Positions 46,751-55,404 are shown, numbered from the stretch's first letter. The stretch is DNA of 64,000 nt from an uncultured Butyrivibrio sp. (GCA_947168935.1 CAMVNV010000001.1:1-64000); one strand, 5' to 3'. Made by a program: numbers and translations. The notes: generated by a model not told the origin, from the sequence alone.

Positions 46751-46758
46751 GCCGATAT
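46751..46758 (+). promoter_or_regulatory. Possible sigma-D (flagellar) -10 element
   Basis: GCCGATAT matches the -10 of sigma-D promoters (GCCGATAA) in seven of eight positions. The gene downstream is a YjfB-type putative motility protein. A TAAA -35 at the proper 15-16 base spacing is not present, so the call is weak. Confidence 0.35.
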
Positions 46759-46780
46759 GAATAATAAGATATGATTGAGT

Positions 46781-46809
46781 ATACACTTTTTCTTTTTCAA
46801 AAAGTGTAT
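46781..46809 (+). promoter_or_regulatory. Hairpin in the yjfB leader
   Basis: ATACACTTTTT and AAAAAGTGTAT form a perfect 11-bp stem with a seven-base loop, about 18 bases before the ribosome-binding site of the small motility gene. No T-run follows, so it is more likely a 5' stabilising or regulatory element than a terminator. Confidence 0.5.
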
Positions 46810-46841
46810 TCAGTCATCCCGCACAAGGAGGTGAGGTGAAT

Positions 46842-47039
46842 ATGGATATAGCTAGTCTTTCTACCGCATTATCCATGAGCAAACTTCAAAACGACTTTGG
46901 CGTTGCGATGTTTGCTAAACAGCTCGATACTTACCAGGACATGGGGGATGCCATGACGCAGACCCTCGATGCGATAGGCAAGCAGATGGAGCTGTCAGTT
47001 AATCCAAGTGTTGGCAGCAGTTTTGACGCTTCGGTATAA
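46842..47039 (+). CDS. YjfB-family putative motility protein
   Basis: The 65-residue protein (MDIASLSTALSMSKLQNDFGVAM ... LDAIGKQMELSVNP) fits the YjfB family of small Firmicute proteins, which are linked to motility regulons and have no known activity. An AAGGAGG lies ten bases ahead of the ATG; a GTG two codons earlier is closer. A strong terminator directly downstream shows it is a single-gene unit. Confidence 0.82.
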   Translation: MDIASLSTALSMSKLQNDFGVAMFAKQLDTYQDMGDAMTQTLDAIGKQMELSVNPSVGSSFDASV

Positions 47040-47040
47040 C

Positions 47041-47056
47041 GATTCAGATCTGAATC
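47041..47056. repeat. Perfect 16-bp palindrome after yjfB
   Basis: GATTCAGATCTGAATC is fully self-complementary, lies one base beyond the stop codon and precedes the terminator. It can form a hairpin or bind a dimeric protein. Its meaning is unclear. Confidence 0.6.
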
Positions 47057-47079
47057 TTAAGAAAGTCAGTGCAGCCAGG

Positions 47080-47110
47080 GCACGGCAACTTTATGTTGCC
47101 GTGCTTTTTT
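47080..47110 (+). terminator. Intrinsic terminator of the yjfB-type gene
   Basis: Stem GCACGGCAA/TTGCCGTGC with a seven-base loop is followed by TTTTTT. Confidence 0.93.
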
Positions 47111-47124
47111 GTCAGCACAAAACT

Positions 47125-47976
47125 TTATTCATCGGCCTTATCTGTCTTTCGGATTCCTCTTTCAAATATCTCGATCTTGCCTTCTTTCAAGAGTCTTCCT
47201 ACAGCACGCTTAAATTCATTTTTACTCATTGAGATCTTATCCCTGATAATATCAGGACTTGCCTTGTCCGTAAAAGGAAGAACGCCGTTGTAAGCATCTA
47301 TCTCTTCAAGTATCCTCTTGGCATCTATATCCATCTGCTCAAGAGTCTTTTCTCTGATACTAAGAGTAAGCTTGCCATCCTCACGAACAGAAATGACCCT
47401 GGCATTAACTGTATCTCCTATCTGGATATCACCATAAAGTTCTTTCTTAGGGATCAGTGCTGAATACTTATCATCAACAGCAACAAATGCGCCAAAGTTA
47501 TCGCTCATCTCATATACGACACCAGTAACACGAGACTCCTTTTCATAAGGACTGTCTGTATCTAGATATTCATATACATTCATCGTTACACACAGACGGC
47601 TTGATTTGTCTATATAAAGGGCGCAGAGAACTTCCTCACCCTTTCTTACTCTTCTGGTCTGCTCATGGAATGGAAGAAGGACATCTTTTTCAAGTCCCCA
47701 ATCCATGAATGCACCTATTTTGCCAACATCAGTTACAGTGAGTCTTCCCACCTGATGCAGCATGAGCTTTGGCTCAGACAAAGTTGAGATAAGTCTGTCG
47801 TCAGAATCCTTATAAAGGAATACTTCCAGCTTATCTCCGATCTTACAATCCTTTGGAACCTGTTTTTTGGGAAGGAGGACTCTTTCACTTCCATCAGTCC
47901 CCTCTTCGGCAAGATATATACCAAAATCAACTTTTTTGGTAACCACCAGGGTCTGCTTTTCGCCTAAATTAAACAT
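47125..47976 (-). CDS. CvfB-like S1-domain RNA-binding protein
   Basis: The 283-residue protein has tandem S1-like OB domains (VGRLTVTDVGKIGAFMDWGLEKDVLLPFHEQ and VTGVVYEMSDNFGAFVAVDDKYSALIPKKE). A C-terminal winged-helix-like part (DKASPDIIRDKISMSKNEFKRAVGRLLKEGKI) follows. This matches the CvfB/YitL family, RNA-binding proteins affecting virulence or stress genes in some Firmicutes. The ATG at 47976 with AAAGGAGG six bases upstream is chosen over the ORF track start. It overlaps the thioesterase gene end by eight bases. Confidence 0.9.
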   Translation of the reverse strand: MFNLGEKQTLVVTKKVDFGIYLAEEGTDGSERVLLPKKQVPKDCKIGDKLEVFLYKDSDDRLISTLSEPKLMLHQVGRLTVTDVGKIGAFMDWGLEKDVLLPFHEQTRRVRKGEEVLCALYIDKSSRLCVTMNVYEYLDTDSPYEKESRVTGVVYEMSDNFGAFVAVDDKYSALIPKKELYGDIQIGDTVNARVISVREDGKLTLSIREKTLEQMDIDAKRILEEIDAYNGVLPFTDKASPDIIRDKISMSKNEFKRAVGRLLKEGKIEIFERGIRKTDKADE

Positions 47977-48751
47977 TTCGTTCCTCCTTTCCGGAACTTG
48001 ATCCATGCTCTTGCATAATTTCTACTACGCAATAAGCTTTACCGTTTTCATCATTAAGAGAAACAGTATCTACTTTACTGTCTCCATCTATATTAGTACA
48101 GCATACCGGATACAAAACATCTCCAAGATGGGCCTGCATCCTATATTCTGCACGGAGCCTTTTTATTACAGGCATTTTCTCGCTGTCATTTTCAAACGAT
48201 CTGACAACGTCTATGCCAATGCCGATATATTGATTGTTGTTTACATGCTGATTAGTATCAAGATGATAAGGCTGTATCAATATTTCTTCTGCCGCTCTTA
48301 TATCTCCTTCTTTGGGAAAAGAGATTTTACGAGACAGATAATCCATTGGAAGCTTTTCTCCTATTGGGTATCCCGCTACCATTTCAGGAGTTACCTTTGC
48401 AGGTCTTCCTGTTTTCATATTAAGAAGCGCCCATACAGAGTTGGCAACTGCGAGTCTTTCACCATCTTCTGTATCCATGAAGAAATTTCTGCATCCTATA
48501 AAGCCTTTGATCTCATATGGAATTGTACCGATTATAATTTTTTCGCCAAGTTTGGGATATCTTGAAACATCAACCTGCCATGAGTTTACAACCCATGCCA
48601 GGTCCTGAGGTTCAAGATATTCAAGCCCAATCCCGCTATCTTCCGACTGGAATGTAGAGCAATCCTGAAAATAATTCATAAGGGCCTCCATAGACAGGAA
48701 GCCCTGAGAGTTTATCTCGCTATATCTGATTCTAGAATTAAAATAATACAT
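47969..48751 (-). CDS. Acyl-ACP thioesterase
   Basis: The 260-residue protein has two hotdog domains. The first holds RYSEINSQGFLSMEALMNYFQDCSTFQSEDSG, the second PYHLDTNQHVNNNQYIGIGIDV with the conserved Asn/His region. It hydrolyses acyl-ACP to release fatty acids from type II synthesis. In gut Clostridia such enzymes release or channel acyl chains for membrane use. It shares an operon with the CvfB-like gene, whose start lies inside its 3' end. Confidence 0.88.
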   Translation of the reverse strand: MYYFNSRIRYSEINSQGFLSMEALMNYFQDCSTFQSEDSGIGLEYLEPQDLAWVVNSWQVDVSRYPKLGEKIIIGTIPYEIKGFIGCRNFFMDTEDGERLAVANSVWALLNMKTGRPAKVTPEMVAGYPIGEKLPMDYLSRKISFPKEGDIRAAEEILIQPYHLDTNQHVNNNQYIGIGIDVVRSFENDSEKMPVIKRLRAEYRMQAHLGDVLYPVCCTNIDGDSKVDTVSLNDENGKAYCVVEIMQEHGSSSGKEERNV

Positions 48752-48787
48752 AAAGTTTTTCCGTCAAATTATGAAACATTCAAATTG

Positions 48788-50398
48788 TTATCTTTTCACT
48801 ATTATCGAGTTAAGATCTGAAACGCCGATAGTAGCAGCTGCAGCATTTATATACTGCTGTGCATTGGCACCGTCAAGATTCTGATAATATGTGTATGCCT
48901 GCTTATGGGCACCGCCCTGTGTCACAAGTCCAAGTGCAAGACCCTGAGCAAGCTCTGCAGATGCATCCATTTCCTTGTTATAGATAAATGCATCAATATG
49001 CTGGTTGTTCATTGCAACTTCATACGCATAAGTGATGGCAGCTGCCTGAACAGCTTCACCGGCGTGTGAGCTGTATCCAACCTCACTACAGATGATGGAT
49101 CTTACTTCTCCATTTGGAGCTCTGAACGGCTGTGTGCACATATAATCTGTTACTACTTCGATATTCTGCATTGCAACATATGGTGAAGAAATATCATGTG
49201 TTACATACTTAGTTGAATTAGCCCATGCATAGCTGTTTGTAAGAGGTACATCATATGGATGAACTGCAAGTGACCAATTGATGTTACCCTCAGATGAAAT
49301 GTAGGAATTGAAAAGATCAAGGTACTCTTTTCCTGCATAATATTTGTTAGGCTCGTTGGTTGTAGCCCACATCTGATCAATACATGTATATACATTAGCG
49401 TTAGCATTCTGTGACTTTATAGCATTATAGAATACACGGAATGCATTAGCATTCTGAACTGCAAAAGTTGTAGCATCAACGTTGGACATGTAGTTCCAAA
49501 GGTATCTAGCGTTGATCTCATTACCGATTACGAAGTTATCGATCTGTCCAAGGCCCTGGTTACTGTATCTTGAAGCAAGGAATGAACCTATAGCTGCAAG
49601 AAGTTCAACACCTGCCTGATCTGCTGCATTATATGCATAGTATGAATGTCCTGCTGATCTTGAGAGAGGGTTGATAGATGTAAGGTCGGCATGCCAGTCA
49701 TTTAAAAGAACCATAGTACAGGAAATGCCGTTCTGCTTGAACATGGATATAAGCCAGTCGTAAGCCTGAACAGTTCCTGCATTAAAGGAATATGTCTTGC
49801 CATTATAATTATAGGTTATCTGAGCTCCGCTCTTATTAAGAAGCTGAGACATAAGAAGGTTATATGAACACTGGTCGATTCCAAGAGTTACGATATCACC
49901 TGAATGGATCATTGTAGACTCAGGAATAATACCCTTCTTTCCTGCCTGTACCCTTGCTACAGTATGTGTAGCTATAGCCTCAGGATTAGTAATATAAGCT
50001 GCATTACTTACCTGAGTCATAACACCGCCCTGTGATGTTGCTACTACAAATTTCTTGTAGAGCATTGAGTTTGCGGTATTGTTATTAAGCGGCACTGTAA
50101 AGGTTGCTGATGTTCCTACAGCTGCAGTTGCAACCTGTGTACCTTTGACACCTGTATCATAAACGTTCTGTGCATACAGATGATAAAGCCCATCTGCACT
50201 TGACGGAACACTTGAAGTAGTAGCCTTGATCACAACATTAGAACCGCTTATGCTGGCACTAAGTGATACAAAACCATCCGCATGTGCTGTAATACCAGCC
50301 TTATCTGTGTACATCATTGACACAAGTACTAGTGCTGTACAAAGAATAGCACATACGCCCCTTTTAACCCCTGCAACAAATCTGTTGTTCCCTCTCAT
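48788..50398 (-). CDS. Secreted DUF5722-like protein with TIM-barrel glycosidase traits
   Basis: The 536-residue protein has a signal peptide (GVCAILCTALVLVSMMYTDKAGITAHA). An N-terminal beta domain spans about residues 40-140. A larger domain resembles DUF5722 and clan-A glycosidases: LGIDQCSYNLLMSQLLNKSG, FVIGNEINARYLWNY and IICSEVGYSS give two conserved Glu positions suited to acid/base and nucleophile roles. It is probably extracellular and acts on or binds polysaccharide; no substrate can be named. It has its own strong ribosome-binding site and is followed by the thioesterase gene. Confidence 0.7.
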   Translation of the reverse strand: MRGNNRFVAGVKRGVCAILCTALVLVSMMYTDKAGITAHADGFVSLSASISGSNVVIKATTSSVPSSADGLYHLYAQNVYDTGVKGTQVATAAVGTSATFTVPLNNNTANSMLYKKFVVATSQGGVMTQVSNAAYITNPEAIATHTVARVQAGKKGIIPESTMIHSGDIVTLGIDQCSYNLLMSQLLNKSGAQITYNYNGKTYSFNAGTVQAYDWLISMFKQNGISCTMVLLNDWHADLTSINPLSRSAGHSYYAYNAADQAGVELLAAIGSFLASRYSNQGLGQIDNFVIGNEINARYLWNYMSNVDATTFAVQNANAFRVFYNAIKSQNANANVYTCIDQMWATTNEPNKYYAGKEYLDLFNSYISSEGNINWSLAVHPYDVPLTNSYAWANSTKYVTHDISSPYVAMQNIEVVTDYMCTQPFRAPNGEVRSIICSEVGYSSHAGEAVQAAAITYAYEVAMNNQHIDAFIYNKEMDASAELAQGLALGLVTQGGAHKQAYTYYQNLDGANAQQYINAAAATIGVSDLNSIIVKR

Positions 50399-50484
50399 TA
50401 AATATCTCTCCTTGTTTTTTAATTACAATGCGCCCACTTAGACGCAACATCTATTCCATTATACAGGAAAACCATAAAAAAAGA

Positions 50485-50518
50485 AAAGCTCTACAGCTAA
50501 ATAACTGTAGAGCTTTTT
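50485..50518. terminator. Terminator after tRNA-Gln
   Basis: Stem AAAGCTCTACAG / CTGTAGAGCTTT with an eight-base loop, a T-run on either side. It ends the tRNA transcript on the minus strand. Confidence 0.88.
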
Positions 50519-50526
50519 GAATCAAG

Positions 50527-50599
50527 CTGGGCTAGCAGGATTCGAACCTGCGAAGTGACGGAGTCAGAGTCCGTTGCCTTACCGCTTGGCGATAGCCCA
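50527..50599 (-). tRNA. tRNA-Gln (anticodon CUG)
   Basis: The 73-base gene folds as a cloverleaf: acceptor TGGGCTA/TAGCCCA, anticodon stem ACGGA/TCCGT with loop CTCTGAC (U33 followed by CUG) and T-loop GGTTCGAATCC. The discriminator base is G, as usual for Gln. CCA is not encoded. The Gln-CUG form reads CAG codons. Confidence 0.96.
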
Positions 50600-50686
50600 T
50601 CGACAAGATAAAAGTATACGCACTTCTATCATCCATGTCAACAGTTTTTTTAACGATTTTTTATTTTCGAAAATCCGCGCTTTGTA

Positions 50687-51940
50687 TTAGCGCAGATTTC
50701 CGTTCTGAGGCGCATGAATTCTGAGAATATCACCTGCTTCAGGGACTGTGTCCAGTTCGATATCAATAAGCTGCTGCGGATGAGGTGCAGACTCCTGAGA
50801 TGTTCCATCTTCTGCATAGATTGCCTTAACAACCGTTTCAATATCTCTTCCATCAGGCTTCATGATCTCGATAGTCTCACCTACAGAGAATTTATTTCTC
50901 TGCTCTAAGCGGGCAAGTCCTTTATCATTTATGCCGTCTACAATTCCAAGATATGTATATTCATTAACATAAGTATTGCTGTCATAGATCTGTGATTCAT
51001 CAGAGGGCTTGCCAAAATAGAAGCCAGTTGTGAACTGACGATATGTACATCTTGCAATCTCGTCCTGATACCATGGCATATTAGCACGGTACTTCTCTTC
51101 TGATTCAAAGAAGTCGTCAATTGCCTTTCTATATGTACGGGCAACTGTAGCTACGTAAAGGGCTGTCTTCATACGTCCTTCGATCTTGAAGGAATTGATT
51201 CCTGCATCGATAAGTTCCGGAATGTGCTCGATCATGCACAGATCTTTTGAATTAAAGATAAATGTGCCTCTCTCATTCTCATATACAGGAAGATATTCTC
51301 CGGGTCTTGACTCTTCAACAACTGCATATTTCCATCTGCATGGATGTGTGCATGCCCCGTGATTGGCATCACGTCCTGTGAAGTAGTTGGACAGAAGGCA
51401 TCTTCCTGAATAGGAGATACACATAGCTCCGTGGATAAAAGATTCTATCTCAAGATCATCAGGGATATTAGCCCTGATCTCTTTGATCTCTGCAAGAGAA
51501 AGCTCTCTGGCTGCAACTACGCGCTTTGCGCCAAGGTTATGCCAGAATTTATATGTCTCATAGTTAGTATTATTAGCCTGAGTTGATACATGAATCTCTA
51601 TTTCAGGGCAGATTCTTCTTGCCATCATGAAAAGACCAGGATCAGCAATGATCATAGCATCAGGGCCAAGTTCCTTAAGTTCATGAAAATACTCTTCTGC
51701 GCCCTTAAGATCGTAATTATGAGCCAGGATATTAGCTGTTACATGCACATGTGCGCCATGGTCATGTGCATACTTAATTCCTGCTGCCATATCTTCTTTG
51801 GAGAAATTCTTGGCTTTAGCACGAAGGCTGAAAGCTTCTCCGCCGATGTATACAGCATCAGCTCCATAATTAACAGCAGTCTTTAAAACTTCAAGGCTGC
51901 TGGCAGGTATCAATAATTCAGGTTTCTTTACTTCTTTCAT
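50687..51940 (-). CDS. trhP: U32 family protein, tRNA wobble-uridine hydroxylation (TrhP type)
   Basis: The 417-residue protein has the U32 signature IESFIHGAMCISYSGRCLLSNYFTGRDANHGACTHPCRW. The Cys residues probably bind an iron-sulfur cluster. Homologues YrrN/YrrO (TrhP) form 5-hydroxyuridine at tRNA position 34 with prephenate as co-substrate. Gene order mltG-like, methyltransferase, U32 is the same as yrrL-yrrM-yrrN-yrrO in Bacillus, except that one U32 gene is present here. It is not a peptidase in this context. Confidence 0.85.
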   Translation of the reverse strand: MKEVKKPELLIPASSLEVLKTAVNYGADAVYIGGEAFSLRAKAKNFSKEDMAAGIKYAHDHGAHVHVTANILAHNYDLKGAEEYFHELKELGPDAMIIADPGLFMMARRICPEIEIHVSTQANNTNYETYKFWHNLGAKRVVAARELSLAEIKEIRANIPDDLEIESFIHGAMCISYSGRCLLSNYFTGRDANHGACTHPCRWKYAVVEESRPGEYLPVYENERGTFIFNSKDLCMIEHIPELIDAGINSFKIEGRMKTALYVATVARTYRKAIDDFFESEEKYRANMPWYQDEIARCTYRQFTTGFYFGKPSDESQIYDSNTYVNEYTYLGIVDGINDKGLARLEQRNKFSVGETIEIMKPDGRDIETVVKAIYAEDGTSQESAPHPQQLIDIELDTVPEAGDILRIHAPQNGNLR

Positions 51941-51985
51941 TCAATTAACTCTTTCTAAATAAAACAAAACTACAAATGATACAGG

Positions 51986-52663
51986 TTACCTGGTCTTAAC
52001 ACTAAGTGTCATGCCGTCTCCTGTATTCAGTATTACCGTCTGGAGATCATCTCTATGAGTTATATTGTAAATATAATCCCTCATACGGGCATGTATTGTT
52101 CTGTTACGTCTTGTAACAGCAAATCTGGACTGTACTATATCTCCGTCCTGAAGAACATTGTCTGTAACTAAAAGTCCGCCTTTTTTCAGAACTCTCATAA
52201 CTTCCGGAAGGAAGTTCTCGTACTGCCCTTTTGCAGCATCCATGAATACAAAATCGTATCCTTCTGACAGCTCTTTAAGTATGTCAGCTGCATCCCCTTC
52301 CAACAGGGTTATCTTTTTTCCCTTGTCAAAAGAACTAAAGTGCTCTTTAGCAACAGGAATCCTTTTTTCGTATTTCTCAATCGTTGTAATAGAACATCCA
52401 TCATCTGAATATTCCGCCATAAGCAAAGCTGAAAAACCTGTAGCTGTTCCAACTTCAAGAATATTCACAGGGTGCGTAAGTGCAAGCAAAAACTTAAGAA
52501 GGGACTGGGTATCTTTTCTTATAATGGGAACATCTCCATCTATAGCCTCTTTTTCAAGCTTATCAAGATAATCGGCATTCCCTTTGTCCATGGCGCAGAT
52601 AAAATCCCTCATCCTCTCAGGATCTATGGCCATAAGAGCTTCTTCATCAAAGCGATCCGTCAT
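51986..52663 (-). CDS. trmR: tRNA 5-hydroxyuridine methyltransferase (TrmR type)
   Basis: The 225-residue O-methyltransferase has ILEVGTATGFSALLMAEYS for SAM binding, FVFMDAAKGQYENFLPEVMRVLKKGGLLVTDN for metal and substrate, and NRTIHARMRDY near the end. The YrrM/TrmR family methylates ho5U34 to mo5U34 in tRNA. It lies between the U32 gene and the MltG-like gene, overlapping the latter by four bases, so the modification pair is co-expressed. Confidence 0.85.
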   Translation of the reverse strand: MTDRFDEEALMAIDPERMRDFICAMDKGNADYLDKLEKEAIDGDVPIIRKDTQSLLKFLLALTHPVNILEVGTATGFSALLMAEYSDDGCSITTIEKYEKRIPVAKEHFSSFDKGKKITLLEGDAADILKELSEGYDFVFMDAAKGQYENFLPEVMRVLKKGGLLVTDNVLQDGDIVQSRFAVTRRNRTIHARMRDYIYNITHRDDLQTVILNTGDGMTLSVKTR

Positions 52664-53199
52664 TGCTCTACATCTTCTCCTTCACTGCTTCCAGCATCTT
52701 CTGAAGACGTAGTATCTTCGCCTTCGCTGCCCATATCTTCACCTTCGGCTGCGCCTGTACCGGACGAGTTATCTTCTACAGTTGCATCGTTTGGAATGTT
52801 GCTTTCAACTTCACCGGATTCAGAATCACCCTTGTCTGCATTTGCACAGATTATGGCAAGCATCTCATCAGGAGTCATGGCAGTTGAAAGAGTATATACT
52901 CCAGGTTGCTCAAGTCCATGATATTCTGAAAAATATTCCTGGATTCTGAAAAGAAATGCATCTTTGATAAGTCCTGCACCCTCCAGCGCGTCTGCAAGTT
53001 CTGATACAGTCTCGCCTTCAAGTATTGTAACGTTAAAGTATTCTCCTTCTCCAGCAGACACAGGAGTCTGATTGAATATTCCGCGGCCGTAGCTATATGC
53101 GACCTTTGAATACTTTATCAGAAGGAATAAAAATATTATCAGTAGTACTACTCTGATTATTGCACTGGTGATGGAAATACCTACTTCTTTTCTGTTCAT
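52660..53199 (-). CDS. MltG-like protein lacking the catalytic domain
   Basis: The 179-residue protein has a membrane helix (IIRVVLLIIFLFLLIKYSKVA). A LysM-like segment as in MltG/YceG follows (VTILEGETVSELADALEGAGLIKDAFLFRIQEYF, then GVYTLSTAMTPDEMLAII). The rest is an acidic Ser/Glu-rich tail. Full-length MltG (about 330-380 residues) carries a lytic transglycosylase domain with a catalytic Glu; none is present here. Location matches the mltG slot upstream of trmR. It may act as a peptidoglycan-binding partner rather than an enzyme. No frameshift that would restore a domain is visible. Confidence 0.7.
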   Translation of the reverse strand: MNRKEVGISITSAIIRVVLLIIFLFLLIKYSKVAYSYGRGIFNQTPVSAGEGEYFNVTILEGETVSELADALEGAGLIKDAFLFRIQEYFSEYHGLEQPGVYTLSTAMTPDEMLAIICANADKGDSESGEVESNIPNDATVEDNSSGTGAAEGEDMGSEGEDTTSSEDAGSSEGEDVEQ

Positions 53200-53212
53200 A
53201 ATAGCTTCTTTC

Positions 53213-54889
53213 TTAGTTGTCCATGATGATCGGAAGGATCATCGGTCTTCTCTTAGTCTTTTTCCAGATAAACTCACTGAGAATATCCTTAACAAGATTC
53301 TTGAGCTTAGGCCAGTCTGTTATACCTCTGGACAGAGCTTCTGTAACCTCATCAAGAACAAGATCTGTAGCATCTTCAATAAGTTCATCAGACTCTTTTA
53401 CATATACAAAGCCTCTTGAAACGATAGTAGGCCCTGATACAAGCTGGGCGCTTCCCTTATCTATTCCAAGGACAGCTATAACGATACCATCCTGAGCAAG
53501 TCTCTGACGATCTCTAAGAACAACATTACCAACGTCACCAACTCCGATTCCGTCTACAAGCACTGCTCCTGTAGGAACCTTACCATGTATTCTTGCACTT
53601 GTCGAATCCATCTCAAGAATATCACCGGTTTTAAGAATAAATGTATTCTCCTTAGGGATACCAAGCTTAAGCGCAATCTGCCTCTGCGCTGTCAGATGAC
53701 GATATTCTCCATGTACAGGAACTGAATATTTTGGTTTAACAAGATTATATATCAGTTTTATATCTTCCTGGCAAGCGTGGCCTGATACGTGGACATCCTG
53801 GAAAATAACCTGAGCGCCCTTCATCATCAGTTCATTAACAACGTTAGTTACTGACTTCTCATTACCCGGGATAGGTGATGATGAGAAAATAACTGTATCA
53901 CCAGGTTTAATTGAAACCTTTTTGTGCTGTCCATTGGCCATACGGGAAAGTGCAGCCATGGATTCACCCTGTGAACCAGTTGTAATGATAACCTGCTTAT
54001 TGTCAGGATAGTTCTTGAGCTCATCAATATCTATAAGTGTATTATCCGGAACCTTGATACATTCAAGCTTCTGGGCAATATCAATGACAGTGACCATACT
54101 CCTGCCTTCAACGACAACCTTTCTGTCGTACTGATAGGCTGCATTTATGATCTGCTGAACACGGTCGACATTACTTGCAAAGGTCGCAACTATGATACGT
54201 GATTTCTTATGCTCACGGAAAAGACCATCAAGTGTAGCTCCAACAGTCTTTTCTGACGCTGTAAATCCTGGTCTTTCTGCGTTTGTAGAATCGCATAAAA
54301 GAGCAAGTACACCTTTTTTACCAATCTCACCAAATCTCTGAAGGTCGATAGGATCTCCGTATACAGGAGTATAGTCAACCTTAAAGTCGCCTGTATGAAC
54401 AACAATACCTGCAGGTGAATAAATGGCAAGTGCAGCTGCATCAACTATAGAGTGGTTAGTCTTAATGAACTCAACCCTGAAATCTCCAAGGTTAATGAAC
54501 TGGCCGAATTTAACGACCTTACGGCGTGTGTTACGCATAAGTCCGTGCTCTTCAAGCTTATGTTCAATAAGACCCATTGTAAGTCTTGTAGCGTATACAG
54601 GGGCATTAACCTCCTTGAGAATATAAGGAAGTGCTCCAATATGGTCTTCATGACCGTGTGTTATTACGAATCCCTTGACCTTATCAATATTATCAAGAAG
54701 ATAAGTAACATCCGGGATTACAAGGTCTATTCCCAGCATGTCATCGTCAGGGAATGACAGACCGCAATCCACAACAATAATACTGTCTTCATAACGGAAG
54801 GCAGTTATGTTCATACCAATTTGCTCCAGACCTCCCAAAGGTATGATCTGCAGCTTCGAGGCATTATCTGTATTTTTTTGTTTCTTCAA
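53213..54889 (-). CDS. Ribonuclease J
   Basis: The 558-residue metallo-beta-lactamase/beta-CASP enzyme has VITHGHEDHIGALPYIL, HTGDFKVDYTP, CDSTNAERPG and VHVSGHACQEDIKLI. RNase J degrades and matures RNA from the 5' end. The start is a TTG whose last two bases overlap the fur stop (TTGA), with GGAGG nine bases upstream, so it is coupled to fur. Confidence 0.96.
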   Translation of the reverse strand: MKKQKNTDNASKLQIIPLGGLEQIGMNITAFRYEDSIIVVDCGLSFPDDDMLGIDLVIPDVTYLLDNIDKVKGFVITHGHEDHIGALPYILKEVNAPVYATRLTMGLIEHKLEEHGLMRNTRRKVVKFGQFINLGDFRVEFIKTNHSIVDAAALAIYSPAGIVVHTGDFKVDYTPVYGDPIDLQRFGEIGKKGVLALLCDSTNAERPGFTASEKTVGATLDGLFREHKKSRIIVATFASNVDRVQQIINAAYQYDRKVVVEGRSMVTVIDIAQKLECIKVPDNTLIDIDELKNYPDNKQVIITTGSQGESMAALSRMANGQHKKVSIKPGDTVIFSSSPIPGNEKSVTNVVNELMMKGAQVIFQDVHVSGHACQEDIKLIYNLVKPKYSVPVHGEYRHLTAQRQIALKLGIPKENTFILKTGDILEMDSTSARIHGKVPTGAVLVDGIGVGDVGNVVLRDRQRLAQDGIVIAVLGIDKGSAQLVSGPTIVSRGFVYVKESDELIEDATDLVLDEVTEALSRGITDWPKLKNLVKDILSEFIWKKTKRRPMILPIIMDN

Positions 54890-55356
54890 TCAGTGTTTCC
54901 TCCACATTCTTTACAGTAACCGTAGAGTTTAACCTCATGATCGATAACCTGAAATCCGGTATCATTAGCAATGGAGGCTTCCAGCCCTTCCATCATATCA
55001 TCCTCAAATTCAAGGACTTTGCCGCATTTTACACAGATCAGGTGATGATGGTGATGATGGTGTCCTCCGGACTCTTCTGGATCCGAGATCTCATACCGTT
55101 CACTTCCATCATCGAAATTGATCCGATCGATAAGATGTAACTCCCTGAGTACCTGTATTGTTCTGTAAACAGTTGCCAATCCAATCTCCGGATGGTCTGT
55201 TTTCACCTTGTTATAAATTTCTTCAGCAGTAAGATGCTGCTTTTTGGACGCCTGCAGAGCTTCAAGCACAAAAATACGCTGATTGGTGACCTTGAGTCCC
55301 TTCTCGCGTAGCATGCCCTTGAATGATTCCTGGTTCACATTTTCATGATCTCCCAT
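54886..55356 (-). CDS. Fur-family metalloregulator
   Basis: The 156-residue protein has a winged helix (LKVTNQRIFVLEALQASKKQHLTAEEIYNKVK ... GLATVYRTIQVLRE) and a C-terminal metal-binding domain. It has a run of seven His before LICVKCGKVLEF, and a CKECGG site at the end. It is probably Fur or Zur; the His run would add metal affinity and is longer than in the Bacillus Fur. It is transcribed with RNase J and lies downstream of DUF1292/ruvX/ireB. Confidence 0.88.
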   Translation of the reverse strand: MGDHENVNQESFKGMLREKGLKVTNQRIFVLEALQASKKQHLTAEEIYNKVKTDHPEIGLATVYRTIQVLRELHLIDRINFDDGSERYEISDPEESGGHHHHHHHLICVKCGKVLEFEDDMMEGLEASIANDTGFQVIDHEVKLYGYCKECGGNTD

Positions 55357-55404
55357 TGTCAGTCGTCCTCTCTTAAATGTATATGAATAAAAGTAAGCAC
55401 AAGA

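Larger units (their letters stand above)
46538..46841. other. Divergent intergenic region between PucR-type gene and yjfB-type gene
   Basis: This 304-base AT-rich gap carries the leader of the yjfB-type gene and presumably the promoter of the PucR-type gene. It includes a sigma-D-like GCCGATAT element and an 11-bp hairpin near the yjfB end. I see no additional gene. Confidence 0.6.
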
